From contig NZ_CP040005.1 of NCBI RefSeq assembly GCF_005696555.1, positions 2,170,001 through 2,234,000 on the forward strand: DNA of 64,000 bases. Reading direction: 5' to 3'. Of the stretch, positions 1 to 9,609 are shown one piece after another. The notes under the pieces were generated by a model, which was given only the letters and a program-made list of their open reading frames with translations, had not been told where the DNA came from and searched no databases. Source of the stretch: Actinomyces sp. oral taxon 171 str. F0337 (GTDB lineage Bacteria > Actinomycetota > Actinomycetes > Actinomycetales > Actinomycetaceae). A program made the position numbers and the translations under genes. Numbering within the stretch: the first letter of the stretch is position 1; each line of letters opens with the position of its first letter.

Positions 1-224
1 CTGCTCCTTAGAAACGACGGTGTCTCATGACCACGGCACCATTGCCGCGGGCGGGAGGATCAGATGTTGTCTAGTCATCTGATCTCGCCAGAGAGTAGAC
101 CCAAACTGAGTGAAACTCAAGCATACATTGCGCAAACAATCATTATACTGGTCGTGAACCACAGGTCTGTACCAGCAATGTCAACGCTCATCCACCACCC
201 CATCCACCACAGACATGAAAAAGG
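1..224. other. Gene-free stretch at the window edge
   Basis: I see no convincing coding frame here. The DNA is less GC-rich than the rest. It contains a perfect 9-bp inverted repeat (58-66 with 76-84, loop of 9) that could be an operator or a weak terminator, and a TATAAT hexamer on the minus strand at 142-147 with no good -35 partner. Confidence 0.4.
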
Positions 225-254
225 GTCCTCGCCGCTCGAATGAGCGGCGAGGAC
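225..254 (-). terminator. Rho-independent terminator of mdh
   Basis: A perfect 13-bp stem (225-237 with 242-254) has a 4-base loop. On the minus strand it is followed by a run of five T within CCTTTTTCATG. It lies about 120 bases beyond the mdh stop codon, the right place to end that transcript. Confidence 0.9.
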
Positions 255-375
255 CTAGGAGGAGCGGACGAGGCCTCACTGCCCCGCACCCCAAGGTGGT
301 CCGTACCAGGAACGGGGTGGGCCCGAGCGGGGTCTCAGGCCGAGCCCGGGCGCCGAGTCGGAGGGTGCGAGGGGC

Positions 376-1473
<1,098 letters not shown>

Positions 1474-1610
1474 TCACCACTCCCTAGAGCCGGGGAGGTC
1501 GCATTCCTCCTGGTACCCGTGATCTCAGTGAGATACTCGCCGCCCCTGACAACATCCCGTCCTGGTCGATACGCTGGGGCCTCCCCAGCCCGTTTCTCGC
1601 TTCCAGGACC

Positions 1611-3440
1611 GTGATGAGCTCACGCCGATCCCCCGCGTCCATCCTTGCGCCACTGCGCCGCGGTTCCCCGCCCCGTCCTGCGGTCTCCTCGCCCGCCGGG
1701 CGCCGAGCAGGCTCCCTCTCATTCGGTCTGACGCTCCTGGGCGCCCTGGGATCCGGTTGGTGCCTCATCTCCACCGGACGCGCCCTGGGCGCGCTGCTGA
1801 GATCCTCGTCGGCAGCGGGCCTGCTCGCTCAGGCTCTGGCAGCAGCCGCCCTGAGCGCTGTCTGCCAGCTGCTGGCCCAGCGGGTCGCTCGCTTCAGTGC
1901 GATCACTGAGGAGGCGCACCTGCGCCGGCTCACCCTGGCTCACCTGCTGGGGCTGGGCCCGGCGCGCGCTGCCGACGTCCGCAGCGGTGCGACCGCCTCC
2001 CTGCTGACCGACGGCGCCGAGCGCGTGGCTCTCTACCGTCAGACCTTCCTGGCCCCCACTCTGGCGGCCGCAGCAGCGCCTCTGCTGGTACTCATCGAGC
2101 TGGCCGTGGTGGTCGACGTCGTTCCCGCCCTGGTCCTGGCAGCGGCCGTCATCATGGTGCCGGCCTTCATCATCTGGTGCCACTCACGGCTGAGGGCCTC
2201 GTCGTCGGACTCCCGACGGGCCCGTATGCGCCTGGCCGCCGAGTACCTCGACGCGATCCAGGGGCTGCGGACCCTCACCCTGGCCCGGGCCGCGGAACGC
2301 ACCAGCGCGCGTCTGCGCCTGGAGGGGGAGTCGAACCGGCGCGCTGTCATGGGGCTGCTGGCGGGCAACCAGCTCGTCATCCTGCTCACCGACGGCCTGT
2401 TCTCGCTCTTCCTCATCACCGCGGCCGCGGGTCTGGCTCTGCTGCGTCTGTCCACCGGAGTGATCGACGTCGGTGACGCCTTGGCGATCGTCCTGACCTC
2501 CTACGTGCTCCTCGAGCCGCTGGCTCACGTGGGCGCCTTCTTCTACGTGGGCATGGGCGGAATGGCCAACCAGCGGGCCATCCGCAGGCTTCTGTCGCGC
2601 CCTCTGCCACACTCCACCACGAGTCCCGGAGCCAGGACCTCTCCCGCAGCGACCGCGCAGTCATCCATCGTGCTCGACGACGTCGAGGCCACCTGGGGCG
2701 CGGACCCCGTGCTGGAGGGCGTGGACCTGAGCGTGCGGCGCGGGGAGAGCCTGGCGATTGTCGGCCCCTCGGGTGCGGGGAAGTCGACGCTCATGGCGGT
2801 GCTCGCCGGCAACCTGCTGCCCAGCAGCGGGTCCGTGCAAGTCGAGGGCACCGAGCTGAGCGCCGTCACCCAGGACGAGGTGCGTTCCGCCTCCGCGCTG
2901 GTGGCGCAGACGACCTGGCTGTTCACCGGGACGATCGCCGACAACCTGCGCCTGGCCCAGCCCTACGCAACGCCGTCGCAGATGTGGCAGGCCCTGGAGG
3001 TGGCCCGCCTGGACAAGGAGGTGGCGCTCATGCCCGAGGGGCTGGAGACGCAGGTCGGCGAGGCCGGGCTGGGGCTGTCGGGCGGTCAGGCCCAGCGCCT
3101 GTCCCTGGCTCGCGCGTTCCTGGCCGACCGCCCCGTGCTGCTCCTGGACGAGCCCACCAGCCAGGTGGACCTGGCCAGCGAAGCAGCCATCGTCAAGTCC
3201 ATTGAGCAGCTGGCCCGGGGCCGCACCGTCGTCACCATCTCGCACCGCGCCGGGGCGCTGACCGCAGTGGACCGGACCGTGAGGGTCGAGGCCGGGGCGG
3301 TGCACGAGGCGGGTGGAGCCAGTGCCCCCGGCCCCGCCGGCGCAGCGCCCGATCAGGAGGCCACTGAGCCCGGCACCCATGAGGCCGACGCGTCCTCCCC
3401 CAAGGCCACCGATGGGGATCACCAGGAGGAGCGGGCATGA
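1611..3440 (+). CDS. ABC exporter half-transporter, CydD-like (subunit 1)
   Basis: 609 residues: an N-terminal six-helix permease domain (about 35-320) fused to an ATPase domain (about 345-565). Walker A GPSGAGKST is near 385, signature LSGGQ near 489 and Walker B VLLLDEP near 508. The Pro/Thr/Ala-rich C-terminus (about 565-609) looks disordered. The start is GTG followed directly by ATG. The gene overlaps the next half-transporter by four bases (ATGA), so the two should form a heterodimer. The nearest family I recognise is CydDC (thiol exporter needed for cytochrome bd assembly), but cydAB is not adjacent, so the cargo is uncertain. Confidence 0.85.
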   Translation: MMSSRRSPASILAPLRRGSPPRPAVSSPAGRRAGSLSFGLTLLGALGSGWCLISTGRALGALLRSSSAAGLLAQALAAAALSAVCQLLAQRVARFSAITEEAHLRRLTLAHLLGLGPARAADVRSGATASLLTDGAERVALYRQTFLAPTLAAAAAPLLVLIELAVVVDVVPALVLAAAVIMVPAFIIWCHSRLRASSSDSRRARMRLAAEYLDAIQGLRTLTLARAAERTSARLRLEGESNRRAVMGLLAGNQLVILLTDGLFSLFLITAAAGLALLRLSTGVIDVGDALAIVLTSYVLLEPLAHVGAFFYVGMGGMANQRAIRRLLSRPLPHSTTSPGARTSPAATAQSSIVLDDVEATWGADPVLEGVDLSVRRGESLAIVGPSGAGKSTLMAVLAGNLLPSSGSVQVEGTELSAVTQDEVRSASALVAQTTWLFTGTIADNLRLAQPYATPSQMWQALEVARLDKEVALMPEGLETQVGEAGLGLSGGQAQRLSLARAFLADRPVLLLDEPTSQVDLASEAAIVKSIEQLARGRTVVTISHRAGALTAVDRTVRVEAGAVHEAGGASAPGPAGAAPDQEATEPGTHEADASSPKATDGDHQEERA

Positions 3441-5293
3441 TCCGATCGAACCAGTCGAGGCGATCATCGGTGCCCCGCTCCCGGGTGGCCGGTGGCTCGG
3501 GGCAGCGCAGCGGAGCCGGTCGGGCCGATGCCTCCGCGCAGGCACCCCCCTCACGTGCGCTGCTGGTGCGGTGGCTGCTTCAGGTCACCCGCCCGGTCCT
3601 CTCACCGCTGCTGGGCTCCACCCTGTGCCGTATCACCGACCTGCTGTGCGGCGTGGCCCTGTTCTCCTTAGGGGCCTACGCCGTGGCCCGGGCAGGTCTG
3701 GCAATGACGACTGGCGCACCAGTGTCCGCCATCTGGCCGGTCCTGGCCGTCATGGCGGGGCTGTCCCTGCTCAAGGCGGCCCTGCGCTACGCCGAGCAGT
3801 TCCTCGGTCATCTGGTGGCCTTCAAGGCGCTCGAGCTGCTGCGCGGCCAGATCTTCCGCTCCCTCATCCCCCGCTCCCCCAGGGTCAGTGCGACGTCGCG
3901 CTCGGGCGACCTGCTGGCGCGGGCTACCAAGGACGTGGACCGGATCGAGGCCTTCTTCGCGCATACTTTTGCTCCGGCGGTCTGCGCCGTCGTCGTCCCG
4001 ATCACGGTGCTCACGGTCATCGGCCTGCGGGTGTCCTGGCTGGTGGCCCTGGCGGCGCTCCCCTTCGTGACACTCCAGCTGCTCATCGTGCCCCGCCTGG
4101 GGTTCGCCACCTCGGTGGATGCCTCCCGCTCAGTCTCGGCGGCACGGGCGGATCTCACCCAGCACGTGACCGACACCGTTCAGGGCATGAGCGAGGTCGT
4201 CGGGTACGGGCGCAGCCAGGAGCGTCTTGATGAGATGGCCAGGATCGACGCCGAGATCGCCGGTGCCGCGCGACCAAACGGCCAGTGGGCCTCCGTGCGA
4301 CGAGGCATCAGCCAGCTGGCGGGCTTGACCGCGCCGATCGCCGTCGTCACCGTGGGCACGATGATGTCCGTAACCGGCTCCAGCACAGATGTCCCCCTCC
4401 TGGCTGCCGCGGCCGCTGCGGTGCTGCGTCTGTCCGACACCGGGCGCGGCGTCGAGGAGCTCTCGGGCGCACTCAATGCCTCCTTCGCCTCGGCTGAAAG
4501 AGTGTGGGAGGTTGTCAACGCTCCCGTGGAGGTGCGCGACGGCGATCAGGAGCTGACCGCCGGCATCTCCCACGAGGTCCTGTGGCAGGACGTCTCCTAC
4601 TCCTACCCCAACACCGCCGCCCAGGCCGTTCGCGGCGTCAGCGTCAGGGCCAGGGCGGGACGGTGGACCTGCATCGTGGGGGCCTCCGGATCGGGCAAGT
4701 CCACACTTGCCCAGCTGGCGGTGCGCTTCGATGAGCCGGATTCAGGCCGCATTCTCATCGACGGCCAGGACGTGACCGATCTGCGTGCCATCAGCCTCTA
4801 TCAGGAGATCGGCATGGTGGATCAGCGGGTCAACCTCATGCGGGCGACCATTGCGGACAATGTGCGGCTGGCGGCGCCGTCGGCCAGCGATGCCCAGGTG
4901 CGCCGAGCCTGCCGAGCCGCCTGCATCGACGAGGACATCGAGGCCCTCGAGAACGGTTACGACACCCTTGTGGGCGAGCGCGGACAGTCGCTGTCCGGGG
5001 GCCAGCGGCAGCGCCTGGCACTGGCGCGCGTGCTCCTGGCCCGTCCCGGGGTGCTCATCCTCGACGAGTTCACCTCCCACCTGGACCCTGAGCTGGATGA
5101 GCGGGTGCGCATCGGGGTGCGCACCTATCTTCCGCAGGCGACGATCATCGAGATCACTCACCGCCTGCAGTGGTCCGAGCAGGCCGACCACGTCGTCGTC
5201 ATGGACGCGGGGACGATCGTGCAGACGGGGCCGCCGGCCAAGCTCCTGGCCGAGCCCGGACCGCTGCGCACGCTGACCGGCCGAGGTCGCTGA
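3437..5293 (+). CDS. ABC exporter half-transporter, CydC-like (subunit 2)
   Basis: 618 residues with the same permease-ATPase layout as its partner. Transmembrane helices span about 45-350, Walker A GASGSGKST is near 415, the signature LSGGQRQR near 518, and Walker B LILDEF near 538, with Phe where most members have Pro after the catalytic Glu. Start and upstream stop overlap as ATGA, which indicates translational coupling. A bidirectional hairpin follows. The pair probably exports a small thiol, peptide or drug-like molecule across the cytoplasmic membrane; the CydC label rests on overall layout and is tentative. Confidence 0.85.
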   Translation: MIRSNQSRRSSVPRSRVAGGSGQRSGAGRADASAQAPPSRALLVRWLLQVTRPVLSPLLGSTLCRITDLLCGVALFSLGAYAVARAGLAMTTGAPVSAIWPVLAVMAGLSLLKAALRYAEQFLGHLVAFKALELLRGQIFRSLIPRSPRVSATSRSGDLLARATKDVDRIEAFFAHTFAPAVCAVVVPITVLTVIGLRVSWLVALAALPFVTLQLLIVPRLGFATSVDASRSVSAARADLTQHVTDTVQGMSEVVGYGRSQERLDEMARIDAEIAGAARPNGQWASVRRGISQLAGLTAPIAVVTVGTMMSVTGSSTDVPLLAAAAAAVLRLSDTGRGVEELSGALNASFASAERVWEVVNAPVEVRDGDQELTAGISHEVLWQDVSYSYPNTAAQAVRGVSVRARAGRWTCIVGASGSGKSTLAQLAVRFDEPDSGRILIDGQDVTDLRAISLYQEIGMVDQRVNLMRATIADNVRLAAPSASDAQVRRACRAACIDEDIEALENGYDTLVGERGQSLSGGQRQRLALARVLLARPGVLILDEFTSHLDPELDERVRIGVRTYLPQATIIEITHRLQWSEQADHVVVMDAGTIVQTGPPAKLLAEPGPLRTLTGRGR

Positions 5294-5339
5294 GAGAAAC
5301 CGGCAGCAGGCGGATTCACGCGGATCAGACTGAAGCACG

Positions 5340-5379
5340 GATCGGGCTCCGAGAGTCGCTTGACTCCCGGAGCCCGATC
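5340..5379. terminator. Bidirectional terminator between convergent genes
   Basis: A perfect 12-bp stem (5340-5351 with 5368-5379), extended inward by further pairing, sits between the ABC exporter operon (plus) and the DAACS symporter gene (minus). There is no clear T tract on either side. Confidence 0.7.
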
Positions 5380-5402
5380 GGCTGACTGCGCTCCACCCGG
5401 CT

Positions 5403-6902
5403 CTACTCGCCGGAGCGGGTGGCCGCGGCCGAGGCCTCGAGCTCCTCGGGACTGACGACCCCCTCGACACTGACGGCGTGGAGGTAGGCCATGCCGTCGA
5501 AGGAGAGCTCGCGAACGTTCTCCGGGTCGCCCTCGTCATTGACGGAGCCGCCGGCCATGCGATCGACGATGATGGCGATGGCGCCGTCACCCGTGACGTT
5601 CGTGGCAGTGCCGAAGGAGTCCAGGGCGATGTAGGTGGCGATCATGAGGGCCACCTGCTGGTCGTTGAAGCCGAGCATGGAGGACAGCAGACCGGTGGCC
5701 GCCATGATGGCGCCCCCGGGCACGCCCGGTGCGGCCACCATCGTGATGCCGAGCATGAAGATGAAGCCGATCCACTGGGCGGTGCTCACGTGCAGGCCCT
5801 GGGTGAGAACGATCGCGAAGGCGAAGGAGAAGATCTTCGAGGTCGACCCCGCCAGGTGGATCGTGGCGCACAGCGGGATGGTGAAGGAGGCCACCGCGTC
5901 GGAGACGCCGTTCTTCCTCGTCTGGCGCAGGGTGACCGGGATCGTGGCCGCGGACGAGGAGGTGCCCAGAGCCGTCAGGTAGGCCGGGAGCATGGTGAGC
6001 AGTGCCTTGATCGGGTTGCGGCGGCCGATGAGTCCTGCGGTGAGGAACTGGATGCTCAGAATGACGACCTCGAGGATGAGGACCACGACGACGACCCGCA
6101 GGAGCGCCTTCATCACCGCCCCGGCCGCCCCGGTGTAGGTGAGGTTGAGGAAGATGCCGAAGATATGAAGAGGCAGCAGAGGGATGATGATCCGCTCGAT
6201 GAGGCGGGTGATGATGGCCCGGAACTCGATGAAGCCCTTGCGCAGCACGCCCCGGGGCACCATGGACAGACCGATCCCAAGGACGAAGGACAGCAGCAGG
6301 GCGGTCATGACCTCGACGGCCGGCGGCATCTCCACCGTGAAGTAGCTGCTCAGAGCCCCCTCTGGCTTGGCGACATCAGCCAGAGAGGTTCCTGCGAGCA
6401 GCCGCGGGAAGGTGGCGGCGCACACCAGGAAGGTGAGGAAACCGGCGAAGAGGGTGGAGGTGTAGGCCAGAGCCGTCGTGACTCCAAGCCACTTGCCGGC
6501 CCCGCGTCCCAGATCGGCGATGGCGGGGGTCACCAGACCGATGATGATGAGCGGGATGGAGAAGCTGAGGAACTGGCTGAACAGGTCGGAGAAGGTCGCG
6601 AAGACATTGCCGACGGGCTTGGGAATGATCGGGTGGCCCCCAAAGCGGACCGAACCCACGAGCAGGGCCAACAGGATCGCGCCAATGACCCAGGTCAGAA
6701 TGCTGTGCAGAAGACGACGGATCACCGGAATCATCCGATGCGCAAAGCTTCTGATCTTGCGCCCGCACCACCTGAACGGAGGCAGGAACAGCACCCAGCG
6801 GACGGGCCGCCACAGCAGAGCCAGCAGCCACCGGATCGGGCATAGGAGCCTCCACACCGCGGCCAACAGGCGCCTGGTAAGGGACGAGGGATTGCTTGGC
6901 AT
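5403..6902 (-). CDS. Dicarboxylate/amino acid:cation symporter (DAACS family)
   Basis: 499 residues from the ATG at 6902, chosen because GAAGGT precedes it; an upstream in-frame extension to 7025 lacks such a site. It is a multi-span membrane carrier of the SLC1/GltP class, which takes up glutamate, serine/threonine or C4-dicarboxylates with Na+ or H+. Diagnostic parts are the Ser-rich hairpin TALGTSSSAATIP, the following PLCATIHLAGS and the late segment YIALDSFGTATNVTGDGA. The first 60 residues carry several Arg/Trp/Leu clusters (RRLLAAVWRLL, RWLLALLWRPVRW) absent from typical family members. The substrate cannot be told from the sequence. Confidence 0.88.
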   Translation of the reverse strand: MPSNPSSLTRRLLAAVWRLLCPIRWLLALLWRPVRWVLFLPPFRWCGRKIRSFAHRMIPVIRRLLHSILTWVIGAILLALLVGSVRFGGHPIIPKPVGNVFATFSDLFSQFLSFSIPLIIIGLVTPAIADLGRGAGKWLGVTTALAYTSTLFAGFLTFLVCAATFPRLLAGTSLADVAKPEGALSSYFTVEMPPAVEVMTALLLSFVLGIGLSMVPRGVLRKGFIEFRAIITRLIERIIIPLLPLHIFGIFLNLTYTGAAGAVMKALLRVVVVVLILEVVILSIQFLTAGLIGRRNPIKALLTMLPAYLTALGTSSSAATIPVTLRQTRKNGVSDAVASFTIPLCATIHLAGSTSKIFSFAFAIVLTQGLHVSTAQWIGFIFMLGITMVAAPGVPGGAIMAATGLLSSMLGFNDQQVALMIATYIALDSFGTATNVTGDGAIAIIVDRMAGGSVNDEGDPENVRELSFDGMAYLHAVSVEGVVSPEELEASAAATRSGE

Positions 6903-7083
6903 AAAGGGACCTTCAGGATGTGAAACGAAGCGACAAGACGTCTTGACTGGGGCCAGCGTGCCATACCACTCGGTCACAGCGCCGCACCGGACCAAAGAAC
7001 GAGCACTCCCAGGGGCGCAGATCACACAGGGCGGCGCGCAGCGTCGCCGTGAGAACTCAGGCGATGTACGGACTGCTCCTCGC

Positions 7084-7383
7084 TCACAGGATGCGGGGCA
7101 GGTTGACGTAAGGCGACAGGAGGAGCAGGACGGCGGCCAGGCCGATGCCGAGACCGACGTCGAACAGGCGGCTGCGCGCCGCCAGCCAGGTGCCGTCAGG
7201 GCGCTGGATCCGGACGATGGCCAGCGTCAGGATCCCAGCGGCCGCCCACAGGACGGCAATACGGCGGTGCCCCAGCAGCGCGATGGCGGGGACCGCTGCC
7301 AGGCCGAGGGCCACGAGGACAACACAGATGGTGCGATAGGGCTCCTTGTGCTCGGCCTGCTGGGGATGCGGGTCATGAGTCAC
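7084..7383 (-). CDS. DUF3017 membrane protein
   Basis: About 99 residues from a GTG at 7383 (VTHDPHPQQ...); the frame stays open upstream to 7482, so the start is uncertain. Three hydrophobic segments (ICVVLVALGLAAVPAIALL, IAVLWAAAGILTLAIV, VGLGIGLAAVLLLLSPY) indicate a small integral membrane protein. It lies just downstream of purH in the same direction, where actinobacterial genomes usually carry DUF3017. Its function is unknown. Confidence 0.7.
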   Translation of the reverse strand: MTHDPHPQQAEHKEPYRTICVVLVALGLAAVPAIALLGHRRIAVLWAAAGILTLAIVRIQRPDGTWLAARSRLFDVGLGIGLAAVLLLLSPYVNLPRIL

Positions 7384-7499
7384 GGACAGGAGCCTATCGG
7401 CGCGTGGGGTGCGGGTCCATGCCCTTTCTCCGGCTCCCCGACTCGCATGCAGGCCTTGTGCCCGGCGTGAGGATTCGGGCACGAGGCGGCGAAGCCGGC

Positions 7500-9347
7500 T
7501 CAGTGGGAGAAGTGGCGGGTGCCGGTGAGGTACATGGTGACGCCTGCGGCCTGGGCGGCATCAATGACCTCCTGGTCACGGATGGAGCCTCCGGGCTGGA
7601 CGACGGCGCGAACCCCGGCGTCGATGAGGACCTGGAGGCCGTCGGCGAAGGGAAAGAAGGCGTCGGAGGCGGCCACGGCCCCGCGGGCGCGCTGCGGTGC
7701 GGGGGCCGCGTCACCGACCGAGTCGCCCAGGACCTCGGCGGCGTCGGCCCCTCCGACGGCGCCCTTCTCCTGCTGCGGGCCGTCGAGTGCGGCGTCGCCG
7801 GTGGAGCGGAGCCCCAGGGTATTGGCGCGCTCGACGGCCAGCTTGCAGGAGTCGACGCGGTTGACCTGCCCCATTCCCACGCCGACGGTGGCGCCGTCGT
7901 GGGCCAGGAGGACCGCGTTGGAGCGCACGGCTCGCACCGAGCGCCAGGCGAAGACGAGATCGGCCAGAAGCGCGTCGTCGGCGGCCGGCCCCGCGGCCAG
8001 GGTCCAGGTTGAGGGGGCGTCGCCGTCTGCATCCAGGACGTCACGCTCCTGGATGACGGCGCCCCCCGTGACCTGCTTGATCTCATAACCCTCACGCTCC
8101 GGGGCCTCGACGAGGAGCAGGCGCAGGTTCTTCTTGGTGGACAGGATCTCCACGGCCTCGTCCTCGAAGGCGGGGGCGGCGACGACCTCGGTGAAGATCG
8201 GCTTGATCTGACGGGCCATCTCGGCGGTGACGAGCGTGTTGGTGGCGATGACGCCGCCGTAGGCGGAGACCGGGTCGCAGGCGTGGGCCTTGCGGTGGGC
8301 CTCGGCGACGTCACCGGACTCCGAGACGGCGATGCCGCAGGGGTTGGCGTGCTTGACGACGGCGACCGTGACGGCCTGGCCGTGGTCGTAGGCGGCGCGC
8401 ACGGCGGCATCGGTGTCGGTGTAGTTGTTGTAGCTCATGGCCTTGCCGTGGAGCTGGCGGGCACCGGCCACTCCCCCGCTCGCCCCGGCGGCGCGGTAGA
8501 CGGCGGCCCGCTGATGGGGGTTCTCCCCGTAGCGCAGGCTCGCCAGGCGCTCGTAGCCGACGCCGATATAGGCCGGCGGCGCGGCCGACCTGCTCACTTC
8601 GGACGCGGGGGCGTCGGCAGAGTCCGTGGCGTCGGCAACGTCGTCGGTCTCGAGCTGGCCGGCCAGCCAGGTCGAGACGGCGGCGTCGTAGGCGGCGGTG
8701 TGGGCGAAGGCCTCAGCGGCCAGGCGGCGGCGCTCGGCCAGGGTGAAGCCGCCGTCTCGCACGGCGGCCGCGACGTCGTCGTACCGGTTGGGGCTGGTGA
8801 CCACGGCGACGGCGGGGTGGTTCTTGGCGGCGGCGCGCACCATGGTGGGGCCACCAATGTCGATCTGCTCGACGCAGGCGTCGAAGGGAGCGCCGGAGGC
8901 GACGGTGTCGGTGAAGGGGTAGAGATTGACGACGACCAGGTCGATGGGGGTGACGTCCAGGGCCTCGAGCTGGCTGAGATGCGCGGGCTTGCGGCGGTCG
9001 GCGAGGATAGCGGCGTGGACGGCCGGGTGGAGGGTCTTGACCCGCCCCTCGAGGCACTCGGGGAAGCCGGTGACCTCCTCCACCGGCGTGACGGTCAGGC
9101 CGGCGGCGGCGATGGTGGCGGCAGTGGAGCCGGTGGAGACGATCTCAACACCGGCGTCGGCCAGGGCGCGGGCGAGCGGGACGAGGCCGGTCTTGTCGTA
9201 GACGGAGACGAGGGCGCGGCGCACGGGGACGCTGTCGGGGCTGACGAGACCCTCGGTGGGGACGTGAGCGGTGGGGACCGTCTGGTTCGTGGACTGCGAG
9301 GACCGGGACGACGACGGGGACGACGACGGGGACATGGACGAGGACAT
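7500..9347 (-). CDS. purH: Bifunctional AICAR transformylase / IMP cyclohydrolase
   Basis: 615 residues, longer than the usual 520 or so. It performs the last two steps of de novo purine synthesis. The N-terminal cyclohydrolase domain (about 40-230) begins [13 protein letters not shown] and includes STGSTAATI. The transformylase half carries [22 protein letters not shown] and the late segment [10 protein letters not shown]. The extra length comes from a low-complexity Ser/Pro N-terminus (about 30 residues) and an Asp/Ala-rich insert before [14 protein letters not shown] lies five bases before the ATG. The usual upstream neighbour purN is absent. Confidence 0.97.
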   Translation of the reverse strand: MSSSMSPSSSPSSSRSSQSTNQTVPTAHVPTEGLVSPDSVPVRRALVSVYDKTGLVPLARALADAGVEIVSTGSTAATIAAAGLTVTPVEEVTGFPECLEGRVKTLHPAVHAAILADRRKPAHLSQLEALDVTPIDLVVVNLYPFTDTVASGAPFDACVEQIDIGGPTMVRAAAKNHPAVAVVTSPNRYDDVAAAVRDGGFTLAERRRLAAEAFAHTAAYDAAVSTWLAGQLETDDVADATDSADAPASEVSRSAAPPAYIGVGYERLASLRYGENPHQRAAVYRAAGASGGVAGARQLHGKAMSYNNYTDTDAAVRAAYDHGQAVTVAVVKHANPCGIAVSESGDVAEAHRKAHACDPVSAYGGVIATNTLVTAEMARQIKPIFTEVVAAPAFEDEAVEILSTKKNLRLLLVEAPEREGYEIKQVTGGAVIQERDVLDADGDAPSTWTLAAGPAADDALLADLVFAWRSVRAVRSNAVLLAHDGATVGVGMGQVNRVDSCKLAVERANTLGLRSTGDAALDGPQQEKGAVGGADAAEVLGDSVGDAAPAPQRARGAVAASDAFFPFADGLQVLIDAGVRAVVQPGGSIRDQEVIDAAQAAGVTMYLTGTRHFSH

Positions 9348-9572
9348 GGTGCTCCTGGTGCGGCGTGTGGGAGCGGGACGCCCAGGCGGGCGACGCCCCG
9401 CTCATGGACGGCCTCGGCCACTCCCCGGTGGTGCCCCACCCTCGCCAGTCGCAGCCGGGCCCATCCTATCGAGTGGCGGCAGTGACGCCACCGGGAGGAG
9501 GCGACGTTCCTCCCTGCCCTGACATGTGCCATGTCGCTTCCGGCGAACCACCCGACCGAATGGCCTGTTTCC

Positions 9573-9602
9573 TTGCGAGCGGCTTTAGATACGGCATACA
9601 GT
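9573..9602 (+). promoter_or_regulatory. Promoter of the 831-residue membrane protein; transcript likely leaderless
   Basis: TTGCGA at 9573-9578 and TACAGT at 9597-9602 are 18 bases apart. The ATG at 9610 starts only 7 bases after the -10 hexamer, where transcription would begin, and no ribosome binding site precedes it. This fits leaderless translation, common in Actinobacteria. Confidence 0.55.
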
Positions 9603-9609
9603 CCGCAAC

